Below, piece after piece: positions 37,818 to 48,122 of a stretch of DNA of 64,000 nt (positions are counted from its first letter, which is position 1; every line of letters starts with the position of its first letter). Under the pieces are notes generated by a model. The model made no database searches and was not told the origin of the DNA. It saw nothing but the letters and a program-made list of their open reading frames with translations. Made by a program: the position numbers and the translations under genes. This DNA is from Pyrrhosoma nymphula (taxonomy: Eukaryota; Arthropoda; Insecta; Odonata; Coenagrionidae): positions 82,394,576 to 82,458,575 of the forward strand of contig OY754329.1 in the NCBI GenBank assembly GCA_963573305.1. Direction: 5' to 3'.

Positions 37818-40035
37818 ATGAAAAACTTTAACTTTGTGGTTTCACAAGCATAATTTTATTTGCCAGACCCGGGTTTCGACGTACTATAACGTCATCTTCA
37901 GGTCTTCTGAAGTCACGTCTATAGTCACTGAAGTCACATCTCCAACTATAACGTCATCCAGAAGATGACGTTATAGTACGTCGAAACCCGGGTCGTGCGG
38001 ATGAAATTATTTGTACTCCACTACGAAACTAAAATGGCGAATTATTAACAAGCAGCTCGGACAAGGCCAACTTATTGAATTCTTACTTTCAAAGTGTGTT
38101 CACCAAGTCATCGCAAATTACATCCGTAAAGTTAAATGATCACTTCCAGCAAAAGATGCCGCCTATCGATATTTGCACTCAAGGAATAGAAAACTTGTTA
38201 AAATCTTTAAGTCCAAATAAATCCCCAGGTCCTGAAGAAATTCCTGCCCGCGTGTATAGAGAATTAGCTTGTGAAATAGCACCCTACTTGCAGAATATAT
38301 TTATTAAATCCATCAACGAACACAAAGTACCCATGGACTGGAAAGTTGCGAATGTCACTCCAATATTCAAAAGCGATGATAAGGAACAGCCATCGAACTA
38401 CAGACCGATATCTCTCACATCTATCTCTTGCAAAGTCCTTGAACATATAATTGTTAGTTCAGTTATGAGACACCTCGATATAGAAAACTTGTTAACAAAA
38501 ACACAACACGGATTCAGAAAGGGAAGATCTTGCGAAACTCAATTAGCACTTTTTGCTCACGATATTTTAGTCTCGGGTGAACATAACGCTCCAGTTGATG
38601 CAATTTTTCTTGACTTTAAAAAGGCATTTGATAAAGTTTCCCACAGTAAGATACTCATGAAATTAAAATCCTACGGTTTAGACGACGACGTAATTTCCTG
38701 GATTAGAGAATTCTTAAGTAATCGCGTGCAAAGGGATGTATTAGATGGCGCTATCTCTAATGAAGTAAAAGTCACATCGAGTGTCCCACAGGGAAGTGTC
38801 ATAGGCCCGCTTCTGTTTCTTTTGTACATAAACGACATCGGTGACAAAGTTGACAGCAAGCTTAGATTATTTGCTGACGACGCAGTGGTGTATAGAGAAA
38901 TTCGTAGCTTTAATGACAAGGAAGCGCTAACTAAGGACCTCGAGGCAATACAAGAGTGGTGCGATGCGTGGCAGCTAGAATTAAATCTGAAAAAATGCGT
39001 TGTTGTGAATTTTTGGAAACGGAAAAACGCTCCTTGTAACAGCTATTGCATAAACAACATAAAACTAGACACCGTAGAATCGGTTAAGTACCTCGGAGAT
39101 AAACTGACTAATGATTTATCGTGGAGTAAACATATTCGAGAAATTACCGGTCAAGCTAATCGTAAATTGGGATTTGTTAAAAGAGTACTTGGCAAGTGCG
39201 ATGATAAAGTTAGGGAAATTAGCTACTTCTCCCTCGTTAGACCCCACTTAGAATATGCCGCCAGTATTTGGGATCCTTATGAGATAGGCTTGGAAACTGA
39301 GTTAGAACGCGTGCAGCGAAGATCGGCAAGATATGTTAAAGGCCGTTATGATAATCTCGTTAGTGTTACTGACCTTTTGCAGCAACTGGGATGGGAAAAG
39401 CTTTCAGACCGCCGATTAAAATTTAGACTAAATCTATTATGTAAGTTCCAAACCGGTCTATTCTCTGACGACGTTGATAATATTTTACGAAATCCGACAT
39501 ACTACGGTAGATCAGATTATGAGAGTAAAATTAGGGAACTAGACTGCAGAACGGATAGATTTAAGATGTCATTTTTCCCACGAACGATAAGGGACCATAA
39601 TAGCTGCCATGAGACTTTTATCTAGGTTTGTCGTTAGGTAGTGTAGCTCTTAGCAGTAGTAGTACTCCTAATACTTGAATCCTTATCTGTTACCTAGTAC
39701 ATACTAACAGCACGCCTAGCATGTTTTCTACATGGGTCTTGAGTCCCTGTCCATCTGTGTAGTTGTAGAATGCATGTATATTGAGGTCACTCTCCATTTT
39801 GATGACATCGGTAGTGTAGTGTTGCCTGCTTGTGAGGCTTTGCCTCATGACAAGCATTAGCGATTTATGCTAATGCATAGTTAGTCGTAGTTACACTACT
39901 TTAAGGTATAGTGAAATGCATGTTGGTGATTACTCACCCCCTGCCACACACCCCTGAGGTGGCTTGCAGGGTATTTTGTAGATGTAGATGTAGATGTATC
40001 ATTGTTGAGCCACAAAGTTAAAGTTTTTCATTTAT
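37818..40035. repeat. Foldback element with a retrotransposon nested in its right arm
   Basis: An outer inverted repeat ATAAATGAAAAACTTTAACT... (37818-37843) and its complement (40009-40034). An inner 34-bp perfect inverted repeat (37866-37899 and 37961-37994). The left inner arm on the minus strand reads CTGAAGA, GACG...CGTC, GAAAC, a complete hammerhead core (CUGANGA plus GAAA). The right arm is interrupted from about 38020 to 40000 by the CR1/L2-like element. Confidence 0.65.
38075..39625 (+). CDS. Non-LTR retrotransposon reverse transcriptase (CR1/L2-like, 5'-truncated)
   Basis: 516 codons open without a lesion. RT motifs in order: PGPEEIPARV (51-60), NYRPISLTSI (108-117), TQHGFRKGRSCETQL (143-157), FLDFKKAFDKVSH with the motif-A Asp (178-190), SVPQGSVIGPLLFLLYIND (236-254) and the catalytic FADD (266-269). 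A C-terminal domain ends SFFPRTIRD. The reading actually enters from about 38037 (SSSDKANLLNSYF), so the copy is truncated before the RT and lacks ORF1 and endonuclease. The 3' UTR ends near 40000 in GATGTA units. Clade (CR1, L2 or Jockey group) is inferred from motifs. Open but not autonomous. Confidence 0.9.
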   Translation: MNSYFQSVFTKSSQITSVKLNDHFQQKMPPIDICTQGIENLLKSLSPNKSPGPEEIPARVYRELACEIAPYLQNIFIKSINEHKVPMDWKVANVTPIFKSDDKEQPSNYRPISLTSISCKVLEHIIVSSVMRHLDIENLLTKTQHGFRKGRSCETQLALFAHDILVSGEHNAPVDAIFLDFKKAFDKVSHSKILMKLKSYGLDDDVISWIREFLSNRVQRDVLDGAISNEVKVTSSVPQGSVIGPLLFLLYINDIGDKVDSKLRLFADDAVVYREIRSFNDKEALTKDLEAIQEWCDAWQLELNLKKCVVVNFWKRKNAPCNSYCINNIKLDTVESVKYLGDKLTNDLSWSKHIREITGQANRKLGFVKRVLGKCDDKVREISYFSLVRPHLEYAASIWDPYEIGLETELERVQRRSARYVKGRYDNLVSVTDLLQQLGWEKLSDRRLKFRLNLLCKFQTGLFSDDVDNILRNPTYYGRSDYESKIRELDCRTDRFKMSFFPRTIRDHNSCHETFI

Positions 40036-40352
40036 ACAATGAATAAATTCCACCAAGTAACGCCTGAAACTATCAGTTATATTTCCTCTGATAAAGGAAA
40101 CTACCCTATTGTAGCATGTGTCAGAAGAGACCGTAACGGATCCAATACGTAAATTATGCAACTAATACACCATGACACACAAGTCAAAACGCTACCAAAC
40201 GACCAGTCTAAATTACAACTATAAGGACTCTTGATTGTAAGTGGAAGACAAATATTTTAAGCCTGGTTCATTAGCATTATAACTTCCTGCTAATCTCATG
40301 CTTATGATACAATCCACCAAAATATGACGGATTTTACAATTTAGGTAATAAA

Positions 40353-40520
40353 TATCGTGGAAGGTTATTCGGGATTTCCACCGGGTTCTCCATTACGGCC
40401 GACGCTTCGATGAACGAGTCGTCCATCGTCATCAGGGCAGGATGGACGACTCGTTCATCGAAACGTCGGCCGTAATGGAGAACTTGACCCGGTGGAAATC
40501 CCGAATAACCTTCCACGATA
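40353..40520. repeat. Long inverted repeat with hammerhead-like core
   Basis: Arms 40353-40426 and 40442-40520, near perfect (the right arm has five extra bases), loop ~15 bases. The minus-strand arm has CTGATGA but GAAG. The plus-strand arm has GAAAC but a damaged CTGATGA. GTCGG and ATGGAG...GACCCGG follow, as at 54330-54370. Confidence 0.8.
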
Positions 40521-41377
40521 CAATACGCCGGGAAAGCCTGCGATCATTCTAGGTAATAATTATGTCACCCGAGAAAATCAGCTACAAACTTAATAAGAAT
40601 TGCTAAGCTAAACAACAAAGGGTGCAATAGAAATTCCATTCTATCATTCATACATGAGCCCGCGAAGAGTAAAACTACATTTTTATATCTTTTTTTGAAA
40701 TAGCTGCCAAATTTTTCATTCGGTATTTAAGTATACTTCGAGAAAACCCCCATATATTTATAGCATATCTTTCCCCTTTCCCTTTAGACTGAGTTACGAT
40801 CAGCTCAATCTTTGATTTCCACATGTAGTCTCCTACTACACTACTTACGGCACAGAAAAGAGTACTAACTGATTCTAGGTCGAGGAAGTTTGCAAACGCC
40901 AATAAAAGGTTTGAGGATGCATGAAAATACTCGAGATAACATCTTATGGTATGATTCCTTCCAGTTTGTTAAATCCTGGGTATATGCTATAATGCTGTAA
41001 AGCTAATGCTAAACGTTCTGAATTTATCTGTGAGGAAAGTCACTCATCCAATGGGTTCACAAAAGGGGTTAAAACAGATTTATCACTGGTACAAACTTGA
41101 GGATGAACCATTTTTAACCAAAGAAAGTCGTTTCAAGGTAATTTTATCTCTCATAATTAACGGAAAAGAATGCATTAGAAATTTCCAGAGGGAAAAGAGT
41201 GCTTACTTGACCGAAAATTCTTTGACCACTATGGCAACCTAGGCTTTCCAATAGGAATCTTTTAGAGGATCCATTAGAACTATCTTTTGTACACTTTAAC
41301 GTTCCACCAAGCAATGATTGTTAGAAATAGTCTTGCTTCAACAAAGTTACCGTGTTTTTTTTCTCTCGATCACAATC
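40521..41377. other. Part of duplication unit 2, no gene seen
   Basis: Matches 34890-35350 from about 40870. No gene. Confidence 0.45.
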
Positions 41378-42120
41378 CTAGGATTTGTTTGCAGCAGTCC
41401 TCCATTTTTTCCAGTCCTGAGCCAGCCTTTTCAGCTCTGTATAGGAACGGAAACCTAGCTTCTTCACAATCTGCTCCACATAAGACAACCGAGGCCTTCC
41501 AAGCCCTCCAAGATGTTCTTTACAAAGCCTTCTTGCCTCAAAATATGCCCGATAAGAGTAGCTTTCCGTCTCTTTATCAAGTGGAGTAGGCATTTTTTCT
41601 CTCCCAATCTCTGTAGTACTTCATCATTTCTTACTCGGTCCACCCAGGGTATTTTTAACATCCTGCGTTAGCACCACAATTCAAACGCTTCCACTCTCTA
41701 CTCTGAGCGTCCAAGTCTCACCTCCATACAATATAATGCTCCACACAAAGGTCTTTACAAGTTGTTTTCTTAATTCTATATTTATGTTACCCGAGGTGAG
41801 GAGTCTGGATTTCTTGTAAGAGGGTACCTTAGCCTGGCTCATTCGGCTCTTAATGCCTTTTCGGCCGCAGCCATCTAAAATTATTTTACTTCCCAGGTGC
41901 TGAAACTCTTCCACACTGTCTAGTGCCTGACCTCCAAGGGTTAGGTCAAATCTTTTGCTGTCTTTACACTAAACCATCACTTTGATTTTATTCTTGTTTA
42001 ATATTTGATTATATTGTTTGCCTATTACTGACTTCATCACTTCTAGAGTTTTTAGTAGCTCCTTATTATCCTCCAAGATTGCAATGTCAATATTGGCTCA
42101 TTGATATTGCAATCCTGTCC
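41378..42120 (-). pseudogene. RTE-like retrotransposon, RT C-terminal fragment
   Basis: Minus-strand pieces in order: VEEFQHLGSKIILDGCGRKG, TFVWSIILYGGETWTL, KIPWVDRVRNDEVLQRLGEK, RRKATLIGHILRQEGF, then in another frame YVEQIVKKLGFRSYTELKRL. This is the typical 3' region of RTE-type elements. Frameshifts and loss of the catalytic core make it dead. It sits in the right duplication copy only. Confidence 0.75.
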
Positions 42121-42368
42121 TGGCATCACCGTTTCCGAGAGACCAGTCACCATGTTTGAGAGTAGAATTGTTGTATTTGATGAGGCTCAGCAACCTTAAA
42201 GTCATTGGTTCGACTCCCGGTCCAGGAGACCATTTATCCTAAAACAATTCTCAATGAATATTGGGTAACACAACCTTGTGAAACAATCCGTTCATTAGGA
42301 ATCCACAGGAAGTGAAGACAATTTTATAGACTAAAAATAATACTGAATATGCGTTCTATTTTTCTTGC

Positions 42369-42540
42369 ATCTCTGAAAAATCTATTGCCTTCAAAGAGGA
42401 AACAAATAATGTTGCTAATCTTGCAAAATACCCAGAGAAGGGAGGATAGAGCGTGATATGATGAAAAGTACAATAAATACCATTAACGTTGCATCACATA
42501 ACCGCTAATAAGCTTGAATCTTCAGTGGGAGCTGCAAAAA
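42369..42540 (-). pseudogene. GR remnant N2 (3' end of a first exon)
   Basis: Reads LCDATLMVFIVLFI, then in another frame YHALSSLLWVFCKISNIICF and FEGNRFFRD, where the donor GT has become GC. It matches TM5-TM6 and the exon end of GRs D and I. Confidence 0.55.
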
Positions 42541-43154
42541 AGCAATCTCTAACGTAAATAGATGGAAAGAAATAATTATCTATTTGTTGAACCGGACTAG
42601 GGGACATATTGAGACAAAAGTCACGGTTACAGGCTTAACTTTCTGGAAACACGACACATGAAATAATTTCTCGCTTTGTACATTCCACGCTGTTTTATTT
42701 TCCCCTTGGTGAAAGAAAAGCGAGAACCTATTTCAAATATTGAGAGTTTGGATTTTGAAATTTCATCCCATAAATTTGCGTGCATCCCATAAATTTGAGT
42801 CCATATCTTTTCCCACTCTTCAAGTTAATACCTTAGAAAACACTTAAGCATCAATCTGATACCCTAAAGTACACAAAACTATCATTAGCAAGGCGCCATT
42901 TCTTCATTATTATTCAACCACATATGAGTCCGAATGCCAAGGGTTATAGGTTATAACCAAGAAAATACCCTCATGAATGGTCAAGCATGTAGAAGTGTGC
43001 ATCTCAACTCAAATTTTAAACTTAAGCACTTAAAATTGGTGATTCCACAAGATTTCATAAAAACACCATGTTCTCTCCTTCTTTCATCGCTTAAACAACG
43101 GCCCTCAATCAATTCAGTACCTATAAAAGAGTACTGTTTCTATATTGGTTTCCA

Positions 43155-43330
43155 CCTGAAGATGATGTTTGGAAATAAAAACCAGGCCGTGTTTATTTTT
43201 CAAATTTATACTTGTGGAGTCACCAAGGTTAAGTGTTTCATTAAAAGTAGGTATGAATTGGTTCGACCAAGTCACTCCTGAGACCACTATAAATCAACTC
43301 ATTTCTTAGGCCAATCTAACCTCTCAGACC
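43155..43330 (+). repeat. Interspersed repeat with hammerhead-like start
   Basis: CTGAAGATGATG...GGAAATAAAAACC, then CTTGTGGAGTCACCAAGG and CACTCCTGAGACCACTA. Copies at 35954-36130 and 51061-51250 share the order. A partial inverted copy lies at 43040-43075. Confidence 0.55.
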
Positions 43331-43391
43331 CATATCTTATCAATGTAATAGCAATGAAAGCCAAGACTGAAATTCATTGGTTTGGACTTAC

Positions 43392-44369
43392 CTCTTTGCA
43401 GAAATTCTTGGCCTCAAAAAGCATCCATATAAGTACGGTAAATTTAAAAGATGACCAGGAAAACAACCATACGATATCGTACACTGTATTACTCGTCCAA
43501 TATTCAAAGAATACCAAAAACGTTGAGTCACATATGGAGACTAGAGGCAGTAAGAGAGATGTAATTCCGTACGTAGTATTTAATAAACGGAAAATGCTAT
43601 AGAATTTTATTTGATTTTCTGACCATTGGCTCACCAAATGCTTTGAGTTTGAAAGAGGACTGTTTTTCAGATTTACCAACCAGTGTTTTCTATTTTCATC
43701 GGATTTCGATTCATTTTTTTCAAACGATAGTATTCCATTGTTTATGTAGCAGTAATAGTGTTTCATAAATATTAATAAATTTCCCAGTTGAAGACAAAAT
43801 ATTACAGTGCAGAAGTTCCAAAATAAGGATATCAAAGAGTTCACTGCGCTTTCGTAGGATGTGTGTATGAATAAATGTTCATTTAAACGACTCACTATGA
43901 AATATGCATGACATCCGATAACAAATGCTACCTGAAAGAGGACTTTTTTCTTCACTTCTCTTAGACAAAGAAATGCATTTCTTCTACCTATTCTCACTAC
44001 GCATTCGCTGAATTCTCGAAAAAGGAAATCAATCCGTTCGTGACGTTTCAATGCGAATGCCGAAGCCGTAATGCCAGTTATTTGCTGGATAAATATCCAG
44101 ATGAACACAGTTATCCTTAAGAAACTGGAGTTATTTTCTCTAAATTCACGTTCAAAATATAACCTTAATAGGTAAAATACGACAGATATGGCAACTGATA
44201 ATACCCACCGAGCAATACCTAAATGCACAAGCCTTCTGTTTGAGGAATACTTTCCATTTCGTAAGCAGCGTCGTGCATAAGGAGGAAACCCAAAAACTAT
44301 ACACAATTTAAGTAAAGGAGCTACGGCTGCAAGAGCGTCCTCAGCAATATCACGGTCCTGAGAAGCCAT
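43392..44369 (-). CDS. Gustatory receptor I, first exon (open)
   Basis: 326 codons from MASQDRDIAEDALAAVAPLL to NFCKE before GTAAGT, phase 0. The frame is open 25 codons further upstream (to 44444), but Met at 44369 matches the start of the paralogs. LLKLCIVFGFPPY near the N-terminus, six predicted membrane segments, loop motif IFRLLNTTYG. H is its decayed duplicate, giving a clear in-window control: I kept start, frame and donor, H lost all three. No terminal exon found between here and H. Confidence 0.88.
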
Positions 44370-46844
44370 AGATGATGTGGGACAGACGGACGTACTTATT
44401 AATATTAAAAAAACTAGGATTGTGCCAAATATCATGTAGCACAACAGATTCCAATCGATGGCTCATTGAAACCCTACATTGCAGTACCCGATTTGGAAAT
44501 GTTCTAAAAATAGTCTCAAATCGCAGTGCCTCGTTGAAAATTGCTTTAGCACCAAGTCGAGCGATAGAAATAAAATATACTGATTACATAACTCAATGAG
44601 TAGAATGATTTTACGGCTGAACTGGTTCAAGTGAATTTTTACAAAGTTTCACGCTATCAAAATAATGAATAATTAACTTGAGAAAGAGTCGGAGGAAAGC
44701 AGACAAGTCCTTGAGGAGCCACCATTTACATGTTGACTTAGATGAAATGTATCTAAAATCAATATTATCCTTTAGGAACGAGGCATGACATTTTCATTCG
44801 TTTGAGTATTCTACCGTATGTTAGGTTTTTGGGCAGCCCTTATCATTCACTCCAATTTATAAACCTTGACTCGTTTTCCCTCCTATGGATTTCCCGCCAT
44901 TATATCTCTCTTGGATTCCTTTTATCTTTTATCTCCTCTTATTTCGCCCAGAATTTCAATCCTCTTCCTTTCTCTTCAACGCTTCCCCAGTGTTGTAAGT
45001 ATCCTACTATTACTTATATTATGGATCTCTTTGCCTCTGTGATGGCGCGCAATTACCAACACACGGGTTTCACGTGATAAGTCTTTTATAAATGCTCACT
45101 TGATCTGTATCGACGAATAATTTATAAGCGTACGGATTCCTATCGTATATTGTATATCAAAGAAGGCATTCACCTACGTCGTCGCGTGAATGGAATGGTA
45201 AACTTGATGGAAAAGCTTTGAAGGGATCATAGAGTATAAATATCTGTTAAACGGGTAACGATTCAATTTTCACGAGGAAAACGCGACGGAGAATGACAAC
45301 TCGTTACATCAAAGGAAGTGACAACGGTGCATTTTAAAAACTTCAATGGCCAACACAAAGATAGTGAAAGAAGGACAGGGAGTGAAAATCTAAAGTACAT
45401 AGGAGACTATATCCAATTTATCATACATTTTCTAGTCGTTTAAGACGCAATATCTGGCAGTTTCCTATTCTTTTATTGTATTGATCGGAAGTCAACAATC
45501 CCAGGAATACTTATGTGAAGTTATTCGATTTTAAAATGGCGTTAAGTATTTTGCATAGTTAATAAATAGTGAACATTTTCAACGATGCGAAAACGACAGC
45601 AAAATTATTGAATTTAGTTAATATATACGTGTGACGTCATAACGTTTCCTCTCCCAGCCACTAGGTGGTGCTGAAAATGCCGCTAACTTTCAGATGACAC
45701 ATTCCCTGTAAGCATACTTTAGTATCGGAGGAACGCTCTTCAAATGAAACACCGTTATGATTTCTTAATGAGGTATGAAATTTCAATCGGATTTAAATGT
45801 ATTAAACATAATTACTGCAAGGTTTCAATTTTTATAATTGAAGTTGATATGGAATGAATGAAGATAAACTATTCATCCCACATTCAATTTGAAGTATTTC
45901 CGACACTAGAAACGCCATTTTGTGCCATGATGAGTTTTATTTTCGCTATAGTTTTCTGTTCAGTATACGAGACTGTACACTTCCAAATACGATGGGTATA
46001 AATTATAATAACAAATAAACGCTGGCTTTCAAATACCACTCTGGGTAGATTGTCCGAACTTCCTCTCGCAAAACCAGTTTTTAAATGTCAGAAGAAAGAA
46101 AACGAGTTCATATGCATCCATTATAGACTAAGATGCAGAGGATGAATGATAAGTTGGTTGCAGTCATATGAAGGAAAAAATGACTGCGCTCACTTTAGCT
46201 CTGGGTGCGTCCTCAATATAAATCTTCCTAGCCGTAACTGCATTGACAATTTCTGCATTAGCACATTAACTATGGGAGTCATTTAAAAATCCATGTAAGT
46301 GGATAATGTAGAAAAGGCATATCGCCGGTGTATGTTGGCTGCCCTGTCCTAGGCGAGCCAAACAAATAAAGCGCAGTATGCACATTTGTTTGCAGCCACT
46401 TTCTTTGGCACAGCTCCACTCAAAAGTGACTGCGCATGCGCCAAAAGTCATTGAGAACTCTATCATTTAATTTCGGTGCCCAGCGATCGCCGCTTGCTGA
46501 CATAGGTTGGTAAAAAAAAATCTCCTTAACTATCATCGACAGCCGTATATCACCTCACCCCAATGAAAGCACACTTTATTCACCTTCAAACAATTAAGGA
46601 CATCTGCTGCGGAGCTTTTGTTTTATAGTTATCATTAAAGTATTATACCGATTAAAGGCAGTTTTTTTCAAAGTAAATTAAAGTTCTTCATATTTTTACA
46701 CGTGCAGGGCCCTACCTGAAGTATTTCCTCCTTCATCTCCGCGTACGTTTTATAGAAAAAAAATGGAATTTTATTTCAATCCAAACACATAAAAAAGTGA
46801 GGAGATATTTAAGCTCAAAAAGATGGTACTCAGCCACCACTTAC
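44370..46844. other. 5' flank of GR I, no intact gene
   Basis: Non-coding. A very weak GR-tail-like reading (CLLSSD, stops, LNQFSRK) at about 44600-44770 could be a relic of J's last exon, or chance. Confidence 0.35.
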
Positions 46845-47806
46845 GTCATTGTAAATTTGTTTCTCCTCCAATATTATCCATAGTAGAACGTACGACAATA
46901 TCCCCATTTTTGCTATCGCTGCGCGGAATATTGTGTTTCTGATCCACCAGTTGTAAAAATATCAAAGACGTGGCATAGAAGTAAGTACTGAACCCGAGAA
47001 AGAACAGCTGGTCTCCATATTCTTTAATTAAAGCGCGGGGAATGAAATAAAGGTTAACGTCAAATGGAGAGCACTGGTTCGTAACTAAAATATGTTTCAT
47101 GTTTGCGTTGAAACAGCATTTCACGAAGCAACTTCTTCTCTCCTTGGGATCCAATACTTCTCTACATCGGTTTAAAAATATTATTTCCTCATTTATCCAC
47201 TGACGGCCACGTCTCCCTAAAATGAGGAAATTCCCCAGATGCTGCGATAAAATAATCTTGTACGAATTTAAATCTATGGATATTAAATAGCTTAAAGTCC
47301 GTGTAGTTTAGGTTTTTAATCAATCTTTCGTGTACAGAGTCGATCACAAAACATCCATTGCAGAAAATGAAGAAAGCTATCACCCATCGCAGTTTCTTCT
47401 CAACTCCATTTAGTGTGAAAGTTGCTTTTATTTCTCTTACCTCAAGATAAACCCGTAAAATTTCTTGGAAGATGAGATCGATTTTGAAGTATGACTTGAG
47501 GGCACACGCCATGCTGGCAACTGCAGTATATTGGTGGATAAATATGCCGAAGTAAATTGCTGTGTTTAGGAAAATATGAGCGAGGCTGGGAAACATATTT
47601 TCCTACCTAATCATCATGATATAAATAACAATCCCCACTGCCAAGAAAGAAAGTTATATAGCTCTAACCAGCCACAGATATTATACGCTCAGAACAGATT
47701 TTTCTTCATACTATTGTCGCGAGTACGGAGGAGCATAGAGTACTCGGCAGATTTTTAGGAGCGGTGACATTGCGATGAATATGTCCTCACTTCTTCGTGA
47801 GGCCAT
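46845..47806 (-). pseudogene. Gustatory receptor J, first-exon pseudogene
   Basis: Starts MASRRSEDIFIAMSPLLKIC, then RVLYAPPYSRQ and a stop. After further stops an open stretch from 47596 covers TM2-TM3 (ACALKSYFKIDLIFQEIL, VHERLIKNLNYTD). Then a frameshift, QCSPFDVNLYFIPRALIKEY and GDQLFF (closest to GR L), and finally VLLWIILEEKQIYND before an intact GTAAGT. Non-functional. Its start is only 71 bp past the stop of the L terminal exon, showing tight head-to-tail packing. Confidence 0.8.
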
Positions 47807-47876
47807 AGTAGTCTTCAAAGGAATAAGGGTTGGTACGCCTGGGATAGAGAATTTTATATTCCCTCAAACTTGGGGT

Positions 47877-48122
47877 TCATAGTGACAGACAATAATCAGA
47901 GTAAGTACTCGATACAGAGGAAGCAAATTGAGCAAGAATAACACGCAAAATATCACCCACAGATCCTGGATCTACAGTTAAATATGATTGAAAGAATGAA
48001 CTATGAAGTACGCACGTCATTTTTCCAGGAAGAAATTTCTTGGATATCCAACTTTTAATATTCGCCGGAAATAGAAGCGCATCTAAGATACGTTCAACTA
48101 GCGAAAGTGAGCATAATACTTC
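47877..48122 (-). CDS. GR terminal exon (intact), likely last exon of GR L
   Basis: 81 codons plus TGA, preceded by an acceptor GGCCGCACAG. The phase-0 reading EVLCSLSLVERILDALL, NIKSWISKKF, SSFFQSYLTVDPGSV and DILRVILAQF matches the GR last exon in order: LV..LL helix, L..F, FF..D, TM7 and QF. Joined to GR L it gives about 407 residues, normal for the family, with a 6.9-kb intron. It is the only intact terminal exon I recognise in the window. It could also serve GR M or other upstream first exons. Confidence 0.75.
   Translation of the reverse strand, partial: EVLCSLSLVERILDALLFPANIKSWISKKFLPGKMTCVLHSSFFQSYLTVDPGSVGDILRVILAQFASSVSSTYSDYCLSL

Larger units (their letters stand above)
40860..45910. 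repeat. Duplication unit 2, right copy
   Basis: Longer partner of 34850-37700, containing GR I, remnant N2 and a nested RTE-like fragment. Confidence 0.75.

Noticed and set aside
44600..44770. Possible relic last exon of J (LNQFSRK)
   Set aside because: Two stops, wrong spacing to the Asp position; too easy to find by chance in AT-rich DNA.
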